NCBI GenBank assembly: GCA_001029295.1
Contig: LDXJ01000060.1
Coordinates: 124,127 to 188,126, forward strand
Reading direction: 5' to 3'
DNA: 64,000 nucleotides
From: Peptococcaceae bacterium CEB3
GTDB taxonomy: Bacteria > Bacillota > Desulfitobacteriia > Desulfitobacteriales > Desulfitobacteriaceae
This document shows positions 9,637 through 17,981 of the stretch, piece after piece (positions within the stretch are counted from its first letter, which is position 1; the number at the start of each line of letters is the position of its first letter). The position numbers and the translations under genes were made by a program. A model generated the notes under the pieces. The model saw only the letters and a program-made list of their open reading frames with translations, was not told where the DNA came from and made no database searches.

Positions 9637-10281
9637 TTGTCGTATACAGAAAAGTTAAAGCCGGGCCTTGCGGTGGAGCTAATCATAACGGAAGGGGAGT
9701 ATGCCGGAAAATACCGCACTCGTATTGATGAAGTGGGGGACCGGCTGGTTTCCGTAGGCGCCCCTTACCGGGACCGAGAGGTCGTACCCGTCCGGGAGGG
9801 AACCGATGTGGAAATAGCTTTTGCGGACGAACTCTCGGCCTATAGTTTTGCCGCCAAGGTTAGTCAAAGGATTGCTCTGCCCGTCCCGATCCTGGTTTTG
9901 GCGGTGCCGGGGGAAATACGCAGAGTTCAAAGGCGCAGCTTCGTCCGGCTTCCCGCCTTTTACCCGCTGGCTTACCGGGTGGTCATTCAAGAGGGCTTAA
10001 GCGAACCGCGAGTTGGCAGAATGCTGAATCTCAGCGGCGGAGGAATCCGCTTCCGGGTGAACGAGGAGATCGAGGAAAGGGCTTTATTGTATCTGTACTT
10101 ACAATTGCCCACGGGCGAAATTCAAACGCCCGCCTACGTTTCCCGGGTGGAGAAGGAGGAAGACGGTACGTCTTACACCGTTTCCGCGGAATTTGACGAA
10201 ATTCCCGAACGCGAACGGGACCGGATCATTCGCTGTGTCTTCGAGTTGCAAAGGACCATGCGGAAGAAAGGACTTGTTTGA
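9637..10281 (+). CDS. PilZ-domain cyclic-di-GMP receptor, YcgR type
   Basis: 214 aa from TTG 9637, chosen because AAAGGGTGG lies about 8 bases upstream. A TTG at 9613 would add 8 residues but has a poorer site. The N-terminal half resembles a YcgR/FlgZ domain. The C-terminal half is PilZ, with the c-di-GMP-binding RxxxR motif in RRSFVRLP and the NLSGGGIRF motif. YcgR-type proteins brake or bias the motor when c-di-GMP is high. Its location between flhG and cheC fits that role. Confidence 0.9.
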   Translation: MSYTEKLKPGLAVELIITEGEYAGKYRTRIDEVGDRLVSVGAPYRDREVVPVREGTDVEIAFADELSAYSFAAKVSQRIALPVPILVLAVPGEIRRVQRRSFVRLPAFYPLAYRVVIQEGLSEPRVGRMLNLSGGGIRFRVNEEIEERALLYLYLQLPTGEIQTPAYVSRVEKEEDGTSYTVSAEFDEIPERERDRIIRCVFELQRTMRKKGLV

Positions 10282-10282
10282 G

Positions 10283-10879
10283 ATGGAGATCAGTCAGACC
10301 CAGTTGGATGTCCTGCGCGAGATCGGCAATATTGGTTCGGGGCATGCCGCCACCGCTCTGTCGACTCTGCTGCAAAGGCGGATAGGCATGTCCGTGCCCG
10401 AAGTGTGGACCGTGAGTTTTGAACAGATGACCGGAATCATCGGTCAGTTGGATGATCCCCAGGCCGTGATCTATGTCAAGGTGGAAGGAGAGGCCCCGGG
10501 GAAAGCAGTCTTTTTCTTTCCGGTTGAAAGTGCGGCGATTGTTGTACAGGCGCTGTTTCAAAGCGAGGAAACTCCGGATCTCTATGCCGACGAGCTGGTG
10601 CAATCCGCTCTCAAAGAAGTGGGTAACATCATGGTCAGTTCCTTCCTCATTGCCCTGTCCCAGTTTTCCGGTATCCCGCTTCACCCGTCCGTACCCGCTT
10701 TGGCTGTCGACATGGCGGGGGCGCTTCTGGACGCGATCTTGTTGGAGGAGGGGACGCTGGACGAGAAAGTTCTTTTTATCGACACCCAGATTTTCGGGAT
10801 CCCTCGCATAGAGGGGCAATTCATTTTCCTGCCCGGGGCGGGGTCCCTGCATAAACTTTTGGGAGCGTTGGGACTATGA
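10283..10879 (+). CDS. cheC: CheY-P phosphatase CheC
   Basis: 198 aa from ATG 10283. An upstream in-frame ATG at 10193 would lie wholly inside the PilZ gene. Two CheC helices each keep D/S-x3-E-x2-N: DVLREIGN near residue 9 and SALKEVGN near residue 108. CheC dephosphorylates CheY~P and is stimulated by CheD. It overlaps cheD by 4 bp. Together with FliY this makes two CheY~P phosphatases in one operon, as in Bacillus. Confidence 0.95.
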   Translation: MEISQTQLDVLREIGNIGSGHAATALSTLLQRRIGMSVPEVWTVSFEQMTGIIGQLDDPQAVIYVKVEGEAPGKAVFFFPVESAAIVVQALFQSEETPDLYADELVQSALKEVGNIMVSSFLIALSQFSGIPLHPSVPALAVDMAGALLDAILLEEGTLDEKVLFIDTQIFGIPRIEGQFIFLPGAGSLHKLLGALGL

Positions 10880-11358
10880 GCAACGTGATCAATGTGGGAA
10901 TGGCGGATTATAAAACGGCTTCGACTCCGGACATTCTGATGACGGCCGGGCTCGGGTCCTGTGTGGGGGTATGCCTTCACGATCCTCTGCTGAAAGTAGG
11001 CGGTTTGGCGCATATTATGCTGCCCAAGGCCAACGGTAAAACCGGCGACAACCCTTTCAAATACGCGGACACGGCTATTGCCCTGATGCTTGGGGAAGTA
11101 CTGGCTCTAGGGGGAATGCGGGGACGCTTGAGGGCGAAAATGGCCGGGGGAGCCCAAATGTTTTCTTTTCCCGGCAAGCCGCCGATCCTCAAAATCGGCG
11201 ACCGCAACGCCGAAGCTGTGGCGGAGGAGCTGAAACACCTGGGTATTCCTCTGGTGACTTTCGACACCGGTGGCAGTTTCGGACGTACGATCCATTTTGA
11301 TCTTAAGACCGGTGAGCTGAGGGTGAGGACGATCAGTCACGGGGAAAAAATCATTTAG
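10876..11358 (+). CDS. cheD: Chemoreceptor glutamine deamidase CheD
   Basis: 160 aa with the catalytic Cys29 in GLGSCVGVCLHD, His46 in LAHIMLPK and a nearby Thr23. The C-terminal GGSFGRTIHFDLKTGELRVR block is also conserved. CheD deamidates receptor glutamines and binds CheC, forming the adaptation feedback loop. Its start overlaps the cheC stop. The catalytic residues are intact. Confidence 0.96.
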   Translation: MSNVINVGMADYKTASTPDILMTAGLGSCVGVCLHDPLLKVGGLAHIMLPKANGKTGDNPFKYADTAIALMLGEVLALGGMRGRLRAKMAGGAQMFSFPGKPPILKIGDRNAEAVAEELKHLGIPLVTFDTGGSFGRTIHFDLKTGELRVRTISHGEKII

Positions 11359-11452
11359 GCCGCCCTGAAACCGGCTGCCTCGGGCAAATACCCGAAAGCA
11401 TTATCCAGGGCGGGTTCCCGGGACAGGAAAAGAGACGATGGAGTAAAGTGAA

Positions 11453-11959
11453 ATGGAGCAAAAGAGTTATGAATCTTTGAGGGTGTGGGCCTGGCGCCTT
11501 TCGGTCGGGACGGCGCTGATGGTCGGCCTTCTTAGTTTCGTCCAGGGTGTGGGTTTCTTGGGATTGATGCTGCGACTGCCGCTCACGTTTTTCATTATGT
11601 ATGCTCTGAGCGCGGGCAGCCTCTACCTTTTCCGCAAAGGGAGCGCCGATGCGGGGCTCGGGTCGGAGGCTTCTGACGGTAAGGGAAATTTGTTTGATAT
11701 TGTGCTCGGTGCCGAAACGGCAGCGACGGCTCCGGGCGCGGGAGCAGTTGCCGATTCCGGTCTGGCTGCCGATGCGGCGACTGCCGATGCGGCGACTGCA
11801 GATGCTGCGGATGCGGGTGCGGAGAGCGCGGCCCCGGAGAAAGGGGCTCCGGCTCTATTCCGAGGTTTGCCCGGCCAAGTGGACGCGGGCCTGGGGGAAG
11901 GGCTGCCCGACCCTGCCCAACAAGCCCGGATCGTGCGCCATATGGGTTGGAAAGATTGA
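11453..11959 (+). CDS. Small membrane protein with Ala/Asp-rich repeat tail
   Basis: I do not recognise the family. 168 aa: two likely membrane helices (about residues 16-35 and 38-62), then a low-complexity tail. DNA 11771-11815 holds three near-identical 15-bp units (GATGCGGCGACTGCC type) that encode DAATA repeats. The protein ends QARIVRHMGWKD. It sits between cheD and sigD, and the sigma gene starts 13 bp after its stop, so it is co-transcribed with flagellar genes and may have an accessory motility role (inference). ATG 11453 is preceded by a weak GGAGTAAAG site. Confidence 0.75.
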   Translation: MEQKSYESLRVWAWRLSVGTALMVGLLSFVQGVGFLGLMLRLPLTFFIMYALSAGSLYLFRKGSADAGLGSEASDGKGNLFDIVLGAETAATAPGAGAVADSGLAADAATADAATADAADAGAESAAPEKGAPALFRGLPGQVDAGLGEGLPDPAQQARIVRHMGWKD

Positions 11960-11972
11960 GAGGTGACGTTCC

Positions 11973-12740
11973 TTGCCGGCGGAATCTTACGTACAAAAAT
12001 CCTGGGAACCCGCTGCCAATGAGCAGTGGGATGTTGAGCGAATCGAGCGCTTTCTGCCCCTGGTCAAGAGAGTCGCCGGGAGGCTGGCCATGTCTTTGCC
12101 TGTTTATGTAGACCGGGATGACATGGTGGGTTACGGGGTTTTCGGGCTGCTCGACGCGGTGGAACGTTTCGATCCGGCCCGGGGTGTCAAATTCGAGACT
12201 TACGCTACTCTGCGTATCCGGGGCGCGATTCTGGACGGGCTGCGGGCGATGGATTGGGTACCTCACAGCGCCAGGCAAAAAGTACGGCGGGTTCAGGATG
12301 CTTTTGCGACTTTGGAAGGAGAGTTGGGACGGGCGGCGACGCCAAAGGAAATCGCGACTTTTCTTAACATGGGTATGACGGATCTGGAGAGTGTCCTCAA
12401 GCAGGGGCAGATGCTGGTGCTTCTCTCTTTTGACGAGATCCTGGAAAACCACGAGGGAGAGGGCAGTCCGGTGGTTTCGTTGGAAGATCCCGGGGCCCAA
12501 AAAGCTTATGAAGAAGTGGAAAAGGAGGAGCAGGCCTGCCTTCTGGCCGAGGCGATTGAACGCCTGCCGGAGAAGGAGAAACTGGTCATAGCCCTGTATT
12601 ATCGGGAGGAGCTTACCCTGAAGGAGATTGCGGCGGTGATGAATCTGTCGGAAGGGAGAATCTCCCAGATACACTCTCAGGCGATTGCGCGCCTAAGGGG
12701 AAAAATGACCCGGGAGATGGGCCAGAAACCTAAAGTTTAG
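11973..12740 (+). CDS. sigD: Flagellar RNA polymerase sigma factor, sigma-28/SigD (FliA/WhiG family)
   Basis: 255 aa. Region 2 is clear (DDMVGYGVFGLLDAVERFDP, then FETYATLRIRGAILDGLR), with region 3 and a C-terminal region-4 helix-turn-helix (LTLKEIAAVMNLSEGRISQI). The TTG start at 11973 follows GAGAGGTGA. This family transcribes late flagellar and chemotaxis genes from TAAA-N15/16-GCCGATAA promoters. Two such promoters are visible in the window, at 12731 (directly downstream of this gene) and 48279. The anti-sigma factor FlgM is not seen here. Confidence 0.95.
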   Translation: MPAESYVQKSWEPAANEQWDVERIERFLPLVKRVAGRLAMSLPVYVDRDDMVGYGVFGLLDAVERFDPARGVKFETYATLRIRGAILDGLRAMDWVPHSARQKVRRVQDAFATLEGELGRAATPKEIATFLNMGMTDLESVLKQGQMLVLLSFDEILENHEGEGSPVVSLEDPGAQKAYEEVEKEEQACLLAEAIERLPEKEKLVIALYYREELTLKEIAAVMNLSEGRISQIHSQAIARLRGKMTREMGQKPKV

Positions 12741-12758
12741 CCGGGAATCGGCCGATAA
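12731..12758 (+). promoter_or_regulatory. Sigma-28-type promoter before/at fliK
   Basis: The -35 is TAAA (12731-12734), the spacer 16 bp, and the -10 GCCGATAA (12751-12758), a full match to the flagellar sigma consensus. It overlaps the 3' end of sigD and the first possible fliK start codon. A transcript from it would begin near 12765, so fliK would then have to start at GTG 12794 or ATG 12818. Confidence 0.8.
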
Positions 12759-14428
12759 TGAAAGTGAGACATAAGCAGAAAGCGGGTGACCCAGTGCCGG
12801 TTCCTAACCTCCCAGTCATGGGTACGGATTCCATCTCCACACCGTCCGGCCGCAAAGACCGGAATTCGTCGTCCGACCCGTTAAAGACCGGATTCGCGGC
12901 CCTTCTCGGTCAGGGATTGCTGCCGGCGAATAGAGCCGTTCAGGGTACCCCAAGCACAGCCAAAGGATTACCGGTGCCGGCGAAGGGGCGGACAGGGGTT
13001 GCGGCAGCCGGGGAAGGGCACTCCGGGATCTCGACGCCAACGGCGGGGCTGGCGGGGAACCCGGCCGCGATGCGAAGGCAGGCGGGAAAGCCGGTGACGA
13101 TAGAAGGATACCCCGCGTCAATAGAAGGCTGCCCGGGGATTTCTTCGGGGCTTTCGGGAGTGGGCTTTTTTCCGGGAGAAAGTAGTTTTCCGGGAGAAAG
13201 TAGGGGAGAGCCTGTCTCGGGAGGCACGAACCCGGGAGGCGCGGCCCCCGGGGGAAAGAACTCCGGCGGGAACGCCGCCGCAACCGAAGAACTGACTAAA
13301 CTGTTGGCGGGACTGCTCTCTTCATTGGGTCAGGCCGCTACCGGCCGGGGCGGGACGCCAGGAGCGGGCCCGGACGCGGCACTCAACGAAAACTCCGCTG
13401 CCAAGTTGGAGGCGGAACTTAAAACCTTGGCTGGGATTTTGGCCCAGGCGGGGCAAGAAGGCCGGCTGCCCGGTCCGACCGGGGTTTGGCCGAGCATATT
13501 AGATTCGATTGTGAAAGTCGCTGGTCGGTTGGGAAATACTCCCGGTCAAGCATCACCCTGGGCGGCCGCGTCCGGGAATGGGGGGCCGCAGGGGGCCGTA
13601 CCTGTGGCTTCCGATGGGAATCTCGACCCGCCCGCCCGGGCGGCTTTGATGCAGGCCCTTAGGGTTTTGTTGGCGGAACTGTCCGGCACGGTGCAAAAGA
13701 GCGGGGCCCCGCGGCAGAATCCGCCGGCGCCTGACGGTGGGCCTGCCGCCTTGTGGAAAGGCGTGTCGGGGAAGAGTGAGCCACAGGGGCCGAATAACAA
13801 TTCGTCGTCGCTGATTGCCAATCCGCTTGAAACGAGCAAAGAACCGGGAGCGGCGGCGACGGGAGGAGCAAGCGCACAAGAAGGACGCTCAGGCGGACAA
13901 CAAAACGCCTCGCCTCAAGATTGGGCTGGTGTGGTCATAGCGGGCGCGACAGGGAGAATTCCCCAGCCGGCAGCGGCGCTGATGAATCCGGGGAGTCAAG
14001 GTGCTCCCGTGGAGGTGTGGCAGCAGGTTGGCCGGGCCTTAGCGCAAAATCTCCGGCGGGAAAGTCCCCAAATTAAGGAGCTGACAATTCAATTGCAGCC
14101 GGAAAAGCTGGGCAAGATCCAAGTGCTGCTGAATTGGGATGACAAACAGGTCAATTTGCAGATTACGGCGGTTGAAGACAGCACGGCTAAGATGTTGCAG
14201 GGACACATCCACGATTTGAGAAATGCGCTCGAAAACGCGGGGGTAGCTTGTGGAACCTTAGACTTGGGTTCGGGTGGGAGCTTTGGCCGGCCGTGGCGGC
14301 AAAACGCGCCCCAGCCCTTCCTGCCCGGATTGAGTGACGGGCGGGAACAGGTCCGGACTTCCGACCCTCTTCCGCTTCCGTATGAAGCGCCGGGGGATGA
14401 GCGTTACAGAGTGAACATAACGGCCTGA
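12758..14428 (+). CDS. fliK: Flagellar hook-length control protein FliK
   Basis: 556 aa. The first about 430 residues are Gly/Pro/Ala/Ser-rich and poorly conserved, including a duplicated FPGES unit. Residues about 430-510 form the Flg_hook (FliK C-terminal) domain with ELTIQLQPEKLGKIQVLL and MLQGHIHDLRNALENAGV. FliK measures the hook and triggers the FlhB specificity switch. ATG 12758 has a poor ribosome-binding site and overlaps a sigma-28 -10 element. GTG 12794 has GGGTGA four bases upstream and may be the true start on the shorter transcript. flgD follows, as in many flagellar clusters. Confidence 0.88.
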   Translation: MKVRHKQKAGDPVPVPNLPVMGTDSISTPSGRKDRNSSSDPLKTGFAALLGQGLLPANRAVQGTPSTAKGLPVPAKGRTGVAAAGEGHSGISTPTAGLAGNPAAMRRQAGKPVTIEGYPASIEGCPGISSGLSGVGFFPGESSFPGESRGEPVSGGTNPGGAAPGGKNSGGNAAATEELTKLLAGLLSSLGQAATGRGGTPGAGPDAALNENSAAKLEAELKTLAGILAQAGQEGRLPGPTGVWPSILDSIVKVAGRLGNTPGQASPWAAASGNGGPQGAVPVASDGNLDPPARAALMQALRVLLAELSGTVQKSGAPRQNPPAPDGGPAALWKGVSGKSEPQGPNNNSSSLIANPLETSKEPGAAATGGASAQEGRSGGQQNASPQDWAGVVIAGATGRIPQPAAALMNPGSQGAPVEVWQQVGRALAQNLRRESPQIKELTIQLQPEKLGKIQVLLNWDDKQVNLQITAVEDSTAKMLQGHIHDLRNALENAGVACGTLDLGSGGSFGRPWRQNAPQPFLPGLSDGREQVRTSDPLPLPYEAPGDERYRVNITA

Positions 14429-14567
14429 ATGAAAGCCGATTGGGCTGTGAGACAGATTAAGTCAAAGCAAACAGGACAGACCCGTCTAAAAGTAAATACC
14501 GTCCAGGCTGTCTGGGATTGCTTCCGGCAGCCAGAATCCGAATAGATGAAAAAAGGAGAGGAGATTT

Positions 14568-15083
14568 ATGAGCCTAAGCCCCCTATACGGACCCGCCGCC
14601 GCTCCCGCGGCCGGTGCGACGCCGAGTGCCCCCACGGCGAGCGCGGCGAATACCGCCGGTAGTTCCAGCCCGGCTCAACAGGTGTTGGGTCAAGACGCTT
14701 TCCTTAAATTAATGATTGCGGAATTGCAGAACCAGGATCCATCCCAAACTACGAACGGCACGCAGTTTGTGGCTCAGCTGGCCCAGTTCAGCGCTCTGGA
14801 ACAGATGACTAATGTGGCCCAGGCCGTGACGAAACTGGATTCCGACGTGACGGCGTTGAGTCAGCAAACCCTTTTGACCCAAGGCGCGGCTTTGATTGGG
14901 AAACAGGTGAGCGGAACGGATGCCGGAGGCCACCCGGTCCAAGGGACTGTAAGCCAGGTGACGATGCAAAACGGTCAGGTTGAATTACAGGTGGGCTCCC
15001 AGACCCTCACCCTGGCTCAAGTGGAACGGATCGATAATGCGGCGAGCACTCCTACAAGCACACCCACAAGCGCTCCGGCCTAG
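14568..15083 (+). CDS. flgD: Flagellar hook assembly scaffold FlgD
   Basis: 171 aa with the FlgD core QVLGQDAFLKLMIAELQNQDP and TQFVAQLAQFSALEQMTNV. A flexible Ala/Pro/Ser N-terminus precedes it, and the C-terminal Tudor/Ig part typical of longer FlgD is reduced. FlgD caps the growing hook. ATG 14568 is preceded by AAAGGAGAGGAG. The 139-bp gap after fliK shows no clear terminator. Confidence 0.94.
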   Translation: MSLSPLYGPAAAPAAGATPSAPTASAANTAGSSSPAQQVLGQDAFLKLMIAELQNQDPSQTTNGTQFVAQLAQFSALEQMTNVAQAVTKLDSDVTALSQQTLLTQGAALIGKQVSGTDAGGHPVQGTVSQVTMQNGQVELQVGSQTLTLAQVERIDNAASTPTSTPTSAPA

Positions 15084-15163
15084 AGTGTCCGCGGCCGTCA
15101 GATTTTCCTTGCGCCTAACCCTGAAACAACGGCGCAGGCCGGCATAAGGCACTTGGGAACCAT

Positions 15164-15183
15164 TCCCACTCGTAGAAGTGGGA
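15164..15183 (+). terminator. Hairpin downstream of flgD without U-run
   Basis: TCCCACT (15164-15170) pairs with AGTGGGA (15177-15183) around a 6-nt loop. A second possible stem, TGCGCC/GGCGCA, lies just upstream (about 15110-15136). There is no T-tract, so this may be an RNA-processing or attenuation structure and not an intrinsic terminator. Confidence 0.35.
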
Positions 15184-15270
15184 GCCTCGCAGTCAGAGCC
15201 TCACGATTGGATGAAGAAAGAGGTGAAAAGCCAGGTTTCCCGGCAAGACTTGCCGGAAGCGGCTGCACCC

Positions 15271-15675
15271 ATGAATGATTGGCTGAACACTCCGGTTTTG
15301 CGGATCATGGAGAAAGGCTTGGATGCTTCAAGTTTGAGACAAAGAGTCTTGGCAAACAATGTCGCGAACGTCGATACCCCGGGGTTCAAGAGGTCTGATG
15401 TGAATTTTCAGGTTGCGCTGGAGTCAGCGCTTGGGCAAAGCGGGGTTCTCCCCTTAAAAGAGACGTTAGCAGGACATTTGGCGGGAACACAGAGCCCTGC
15501 CACGGTTCAAATAAAGAAAGACAGCGCCACCAGTTTGCGCAATGACGGGAACAACGTGGATATTGACAAAGAGATGGCCGATGTGGCGAAAAACGGTCTT
15601 TATTATGATTCGGTCTCCCAAGCCATCCAGTCACAGTTGGGTATTCTGCGCAAGGCGATCCAGGGACAGCCCTAA
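15271..15675 (+). CDS. flgB: Flagellar proximal rod protein FlgB
   Basis: 134 aa from ATG 15271, which puts MNDWLNTPVLRIMEKGLDAS at the usual FlgB N-terminus. An ATG at 15211 would add 20 residues, and neither has a strong ribosome-binding site. The rod signature RQRVLANNVANVDTPGFKRSDV and the C-terminal block VDIDKEMADVAKNGLYYDSV are both present. FlgB normally precedes flgC and fliE, and neither follows here. The remaining rod genes are therefore presumably left of the window, or this is a second copy. Confidence 0.88.
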   Translation: MNDWLNTPVLRIMEKGLDASSLRQRVLANNVANVDTPGFKRSDVNFQVALESALGQSGVLPLKETLAGHLAGTQSPATVQIKKDSATSLRNDGNNVDIDKEMADVAKNGLYYDSVSQAIQSQLGILRKAIQGQP

Positions 15676-15866
15676 AGGAGCTTTCTTGTTCAGCCCGGTT
15701 CGAGCGGGCGCGGCAGGAGGGGAACCGGTCGCCGGGAAGGCAAGAGACCCCGTGGCTTGGGTTCAAGTAAAGTAGGCGGGGAAAGTCGTGGCCGAGGCCA
15801 GTATGGCGCTCCCGGAAAACTTTAGTCAGAGGGAAGCGAGCGGGGAAAAGAGGAGGGATTTGTTCG

Positions 15867-16601
15867 GTGATACGAGGCCTTTATACAGCGGCGGCCGGAA
15901 TGTTGGCATCCCAGAGTCAAAGCGACATCATTGCCGACAATATGGCTAACGTCAGAACTCCGGGGTTTAAAGAAGAACTATCCGGTTTGAGAACTTTTCC
16001 CTCGATGCTTATCGACCGCGTAGGGACGGCAGCCCCAGCCGTGCTGGGTTCGCTGGGAACGGGTGTCGTGGTTGACCCGGTCACGCGTCTCAATCTCGGA
16101 GGAAGTCTGCGGTCTACGGGCGTGCGGACAGACCTCGCCTTAACGGGCCGGGGATACTTTGCCGTGCAAACTCCGCAGGGAGTGCGCTATACTCGCAACG
16201 GCCGTTTCCAACTGGGGACCAACGGTATCCTGCAAACGGCGGACGGTTACCCGGTGCTGGGGTCAAACGGAGTGATCGGTCCGCTGAGTCGAAATTTTAC
16301 GGTCGGAGACGACGGAACCGTGACGGACGGAGGAAAGACGGCCGGCCAAATAAGGGTGGCCGATATTCCGGCCGGCGCGCTGATCCGGGAGGGGGATTCC
16401 TTGTACGCGAGTTCCCGTGGAACGGTGCCGGCCGTGGGGATTGAGGTGCACCAAGGTTACCTTGAGACATCAAACGTGGATGTCGCCGGTCAGATGGTCG
16501 ACATGATCAGCGTGATGAAATCTTATGAAGCCAACCAAAAAGTTATCCAGACCGAGGACTCGACTTTGGACAAGGCTGTGAACGAAGTGGGGAAAGTCTA
16601 A
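15867..16601 (+). CDS. Flagellar rod/hook-basal body protein, FlgF/FlgG (FlhO/FlhP) type
   Basis: 244 aa beginning MIRGLYTAAAGMLASQSQSD with DNMANVRTPGFKEE, then the FlgG-type middle (DLALTGRGYFAVQTPQGVRYTRNGRF). It ends with the rod C-terminus (GYLETSNVDVAGQMVDMISV). The GTG start at 15867 has AGAGGAGGG upstream. The protein builds the rod, but FlgF, FlgG and the Bacillus paralogues FlhO/FlhP cannot be told apart by eye. A second FlgG-like protein is encoded at 49892. A 191-bp untranslated gap precedes it. Confidence 0.88.
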   Translation: MIRGLYTAAAGMLASQSQSDIIADNMANVRTPGFKEELSGLRTFPSMLIDRVGTAAPAVLGSLGTGVVVDPVTRLNLGGSLRSTGVRTDLALTGRGYFAVQTPQGVRYTRNGRFQLGTNGILQTADGYPVLGSNGVIGPLSRNFTVGDDGTVTDGGKTAGQIRVADIPAGALIREGDSLYASSRGTVPAVGIEVHQGYLETSNVDVAGQMVDMISVMKSYEANQKVIQTEDSTLDKAVNEVGKV

Positions 16602-16724
16602 GACCCGATTTCCACGGGCGCAACAGTCTGGCGAAGATTCTTGCGAGAAGTTCTTCTGGAAAATCGAGCTTTTGACGCAATCCTTAAAAGGTGTTGGAAA
16701 TCTCAGCTGCGGGGGGATGAGGGC

Positions 16725-17171
16725 ATGGGAGTGCAGACTGTAGTCTTTGCCGTGGGGCAGGAAGAATATGGCCTGCCGATTGAGGCGGTTCACGAAATTA
16801 CCCGCTTGGGAGAGGTGAGGCCGGTTCCGGAGGCTCCACCGTTTGTCCTGGGGCTGATCAATCTGAGAGGGATGGCGCTGCCGGTCATCGATCTGCGTGT
16901 TCGTTTTGGTCTGCCGGTGCCTGAGGCTGCCGATCCCGGCAGGGCGAGCGGCAACGCCTTAGTTTTGGTGGCGGAAATTGCCGGCGACCCGGTCGGTTTG
17001 GCCGTGGATGAGGTGGTGGAAGTGACAGTTCTGGAGGACATATCTCCCCCTCCTCCCCTGATAGCCACAGCTTTTATCCGCGGCTTGGTAAACTTGCCGA
17101 ACCGCATCATTATGCAACTGGACCCGGGAAAGATCCTGGCGGCGGACGAATTGCGGGAGTTGTTATTATGA
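16725..17171 (+). CDS. cheW: Chemotaxis coupling protein CheW
   Basis: 148 aa from ATG 16725 (GGGGGGATGAGGG upstream). The single CheW domain has VVFAVGQEEYGLPIEAVHEI, FVLGLINLRGMALPVIDLR and VGLAVDEVVEV. It couples receptors to CheA. A TTG start at 16641 would add 28 residues unlike CheW. It overlaps the following transglycosylase gene by 4 bp. Confidence 0.95.
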   Translation: MGVQTVVFAVGQEEYGLPIEAVHEITRLGEVRPVPEAPPFVLGLINLRGMALPVIDLRVRFGLPVPEAADPGRASGNALVLVAEIAGDPVGLAVDEVVEVTVLEDISPPPPLIATAFIRGLVNLPNRIIMQLDPGKILAADELRELLL

Positions 17172-17824
17172 TGAACATAGCGGATTTGCTTCTCATTTGC
17201 TTGCAGCAGGCTGGGTCGCCCTGGACCGGGGGCGGGGCGGACAGCCGGGTGCCGGGGCAGAAAGACGGCTTTGAGCTTTTGCTGCAAGAAACCCTGCAAC
17301 GGGCGCTCAGGCTTGACGGGACGGCCGGGGCGGGGGGACCGCAAGACGCGAATGTTTTCCAAGGGTTGGAAGACAGCCCGGACCGGGCGGAGAATACCGA
17401 CGTCAGCGGCGCAGGCCGGTCCGGCGGCAGCCGGAAGGCTCTCGCTCCCTTGATCGCGTCGTCGGCGGGAAAATATGGGATCGATCCCGCGCTTGTCCGG
17501 CAAGTCGTCAAAGCCGAATCCGGCTATGATTCCCGGGCCGTTTCCCCCGCGGGCGCGGAGGGTCTGATGCAACTGATGCCGGCGACGGCGCGGGCTTACG
17601 GAGTCACGGATGCTCTGGACCCGGCTCAGAATATTGACGGAGGTACGCATTTTCTCCGCGATCTGCTGCAACGCTATCAGGGAAATGTGCCCCTGGCTCT
17701 GGCCGCTTACAATGCCGGCCCGGGTGCCGTCGAGAAGTACGGGGGTATTCCCCCTTACGCCGAAACCCAAAGCTATGTGCGGAAAATCCTGGCGGGTTTG
17801 GGCGGGCTGGATCGGCAGGTTTGA
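17168..17824 (+). CDS. Lytic transglycosylase (SLT domain), flagellum-associated
   Basis: 218 aa. A variable N-terminal half precedes a goose-lysozyme-like SLT domain from about residue 95: IDPALVRQVVKAESGYDSRA carries the catalytic Glu, followed by GAEGLMQLMPATARAYGV and LALAAYNAGPGAVEKYGG. It cleaves peptidoglycan. Overlap with cheW and its position at the operon end suggest it opens the wall for rod growth, the job FlgJ does elsewhere (inference). The N-terminus is not a classical signal peptide, so export through the flagellar apparatus is possible. Confidence 0.88.
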   Translation: MMNIADLLLICLQQAGSPWTGGGADSRVPGQKDGFELLLQETLQRALRLDGTAGAGGPQDANVFQGLEDSPDRAENTDVSGAGRSGGSRKALAPLIASSAGKYGIDPALVRQVVKAESGYDSRAVSPAGAEGLMQLMPATARAYGVTDALDPAQNIDGGTHFLRDLLQRYQGNVPLALAAYNAGPGAVEKYGGIPPYAETQSYVRKILAGLGGLDRQV

Positions 17825-17981
17825 AGAGACGCGCACAACTCAGGCCGTCAATGGGCGGCACATAGGGATGACGAAGCAAAGTAGCTCACGCCTGCTGGGG
17901 GAGCTGCTTTTGCTTTTTTGCTTTGTTGTTTTCAGCACTCTTGGGTCAACGAGCGGCTCTGCAGTGCAGGCCGGGTTTTGC

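Noticed and set aside
8853-9719. 288-codon minus-strand frame opposite flhG
   Set aside because: It is antisense to flhG, whose motifs are unambiguous, and has no ribosome-binding site or recognisable domain.
15690-15830. Sequence vaguely like a cobalamin riboswitch (GCCGGGAAGGC, GAGACC) before the FlgF/G gene
   Set aside because: The B12 box and other conserved blocks are absent or out of order, and the downstream gene has no link to cobalamin.
16790-17836. 348-codon minus-strand frame opposite cheW and the transglycosylase
   Set aside because: It is antisense to two clearly identified genes and Arg/Pro-rich, as expected from GC-rich complement reading.
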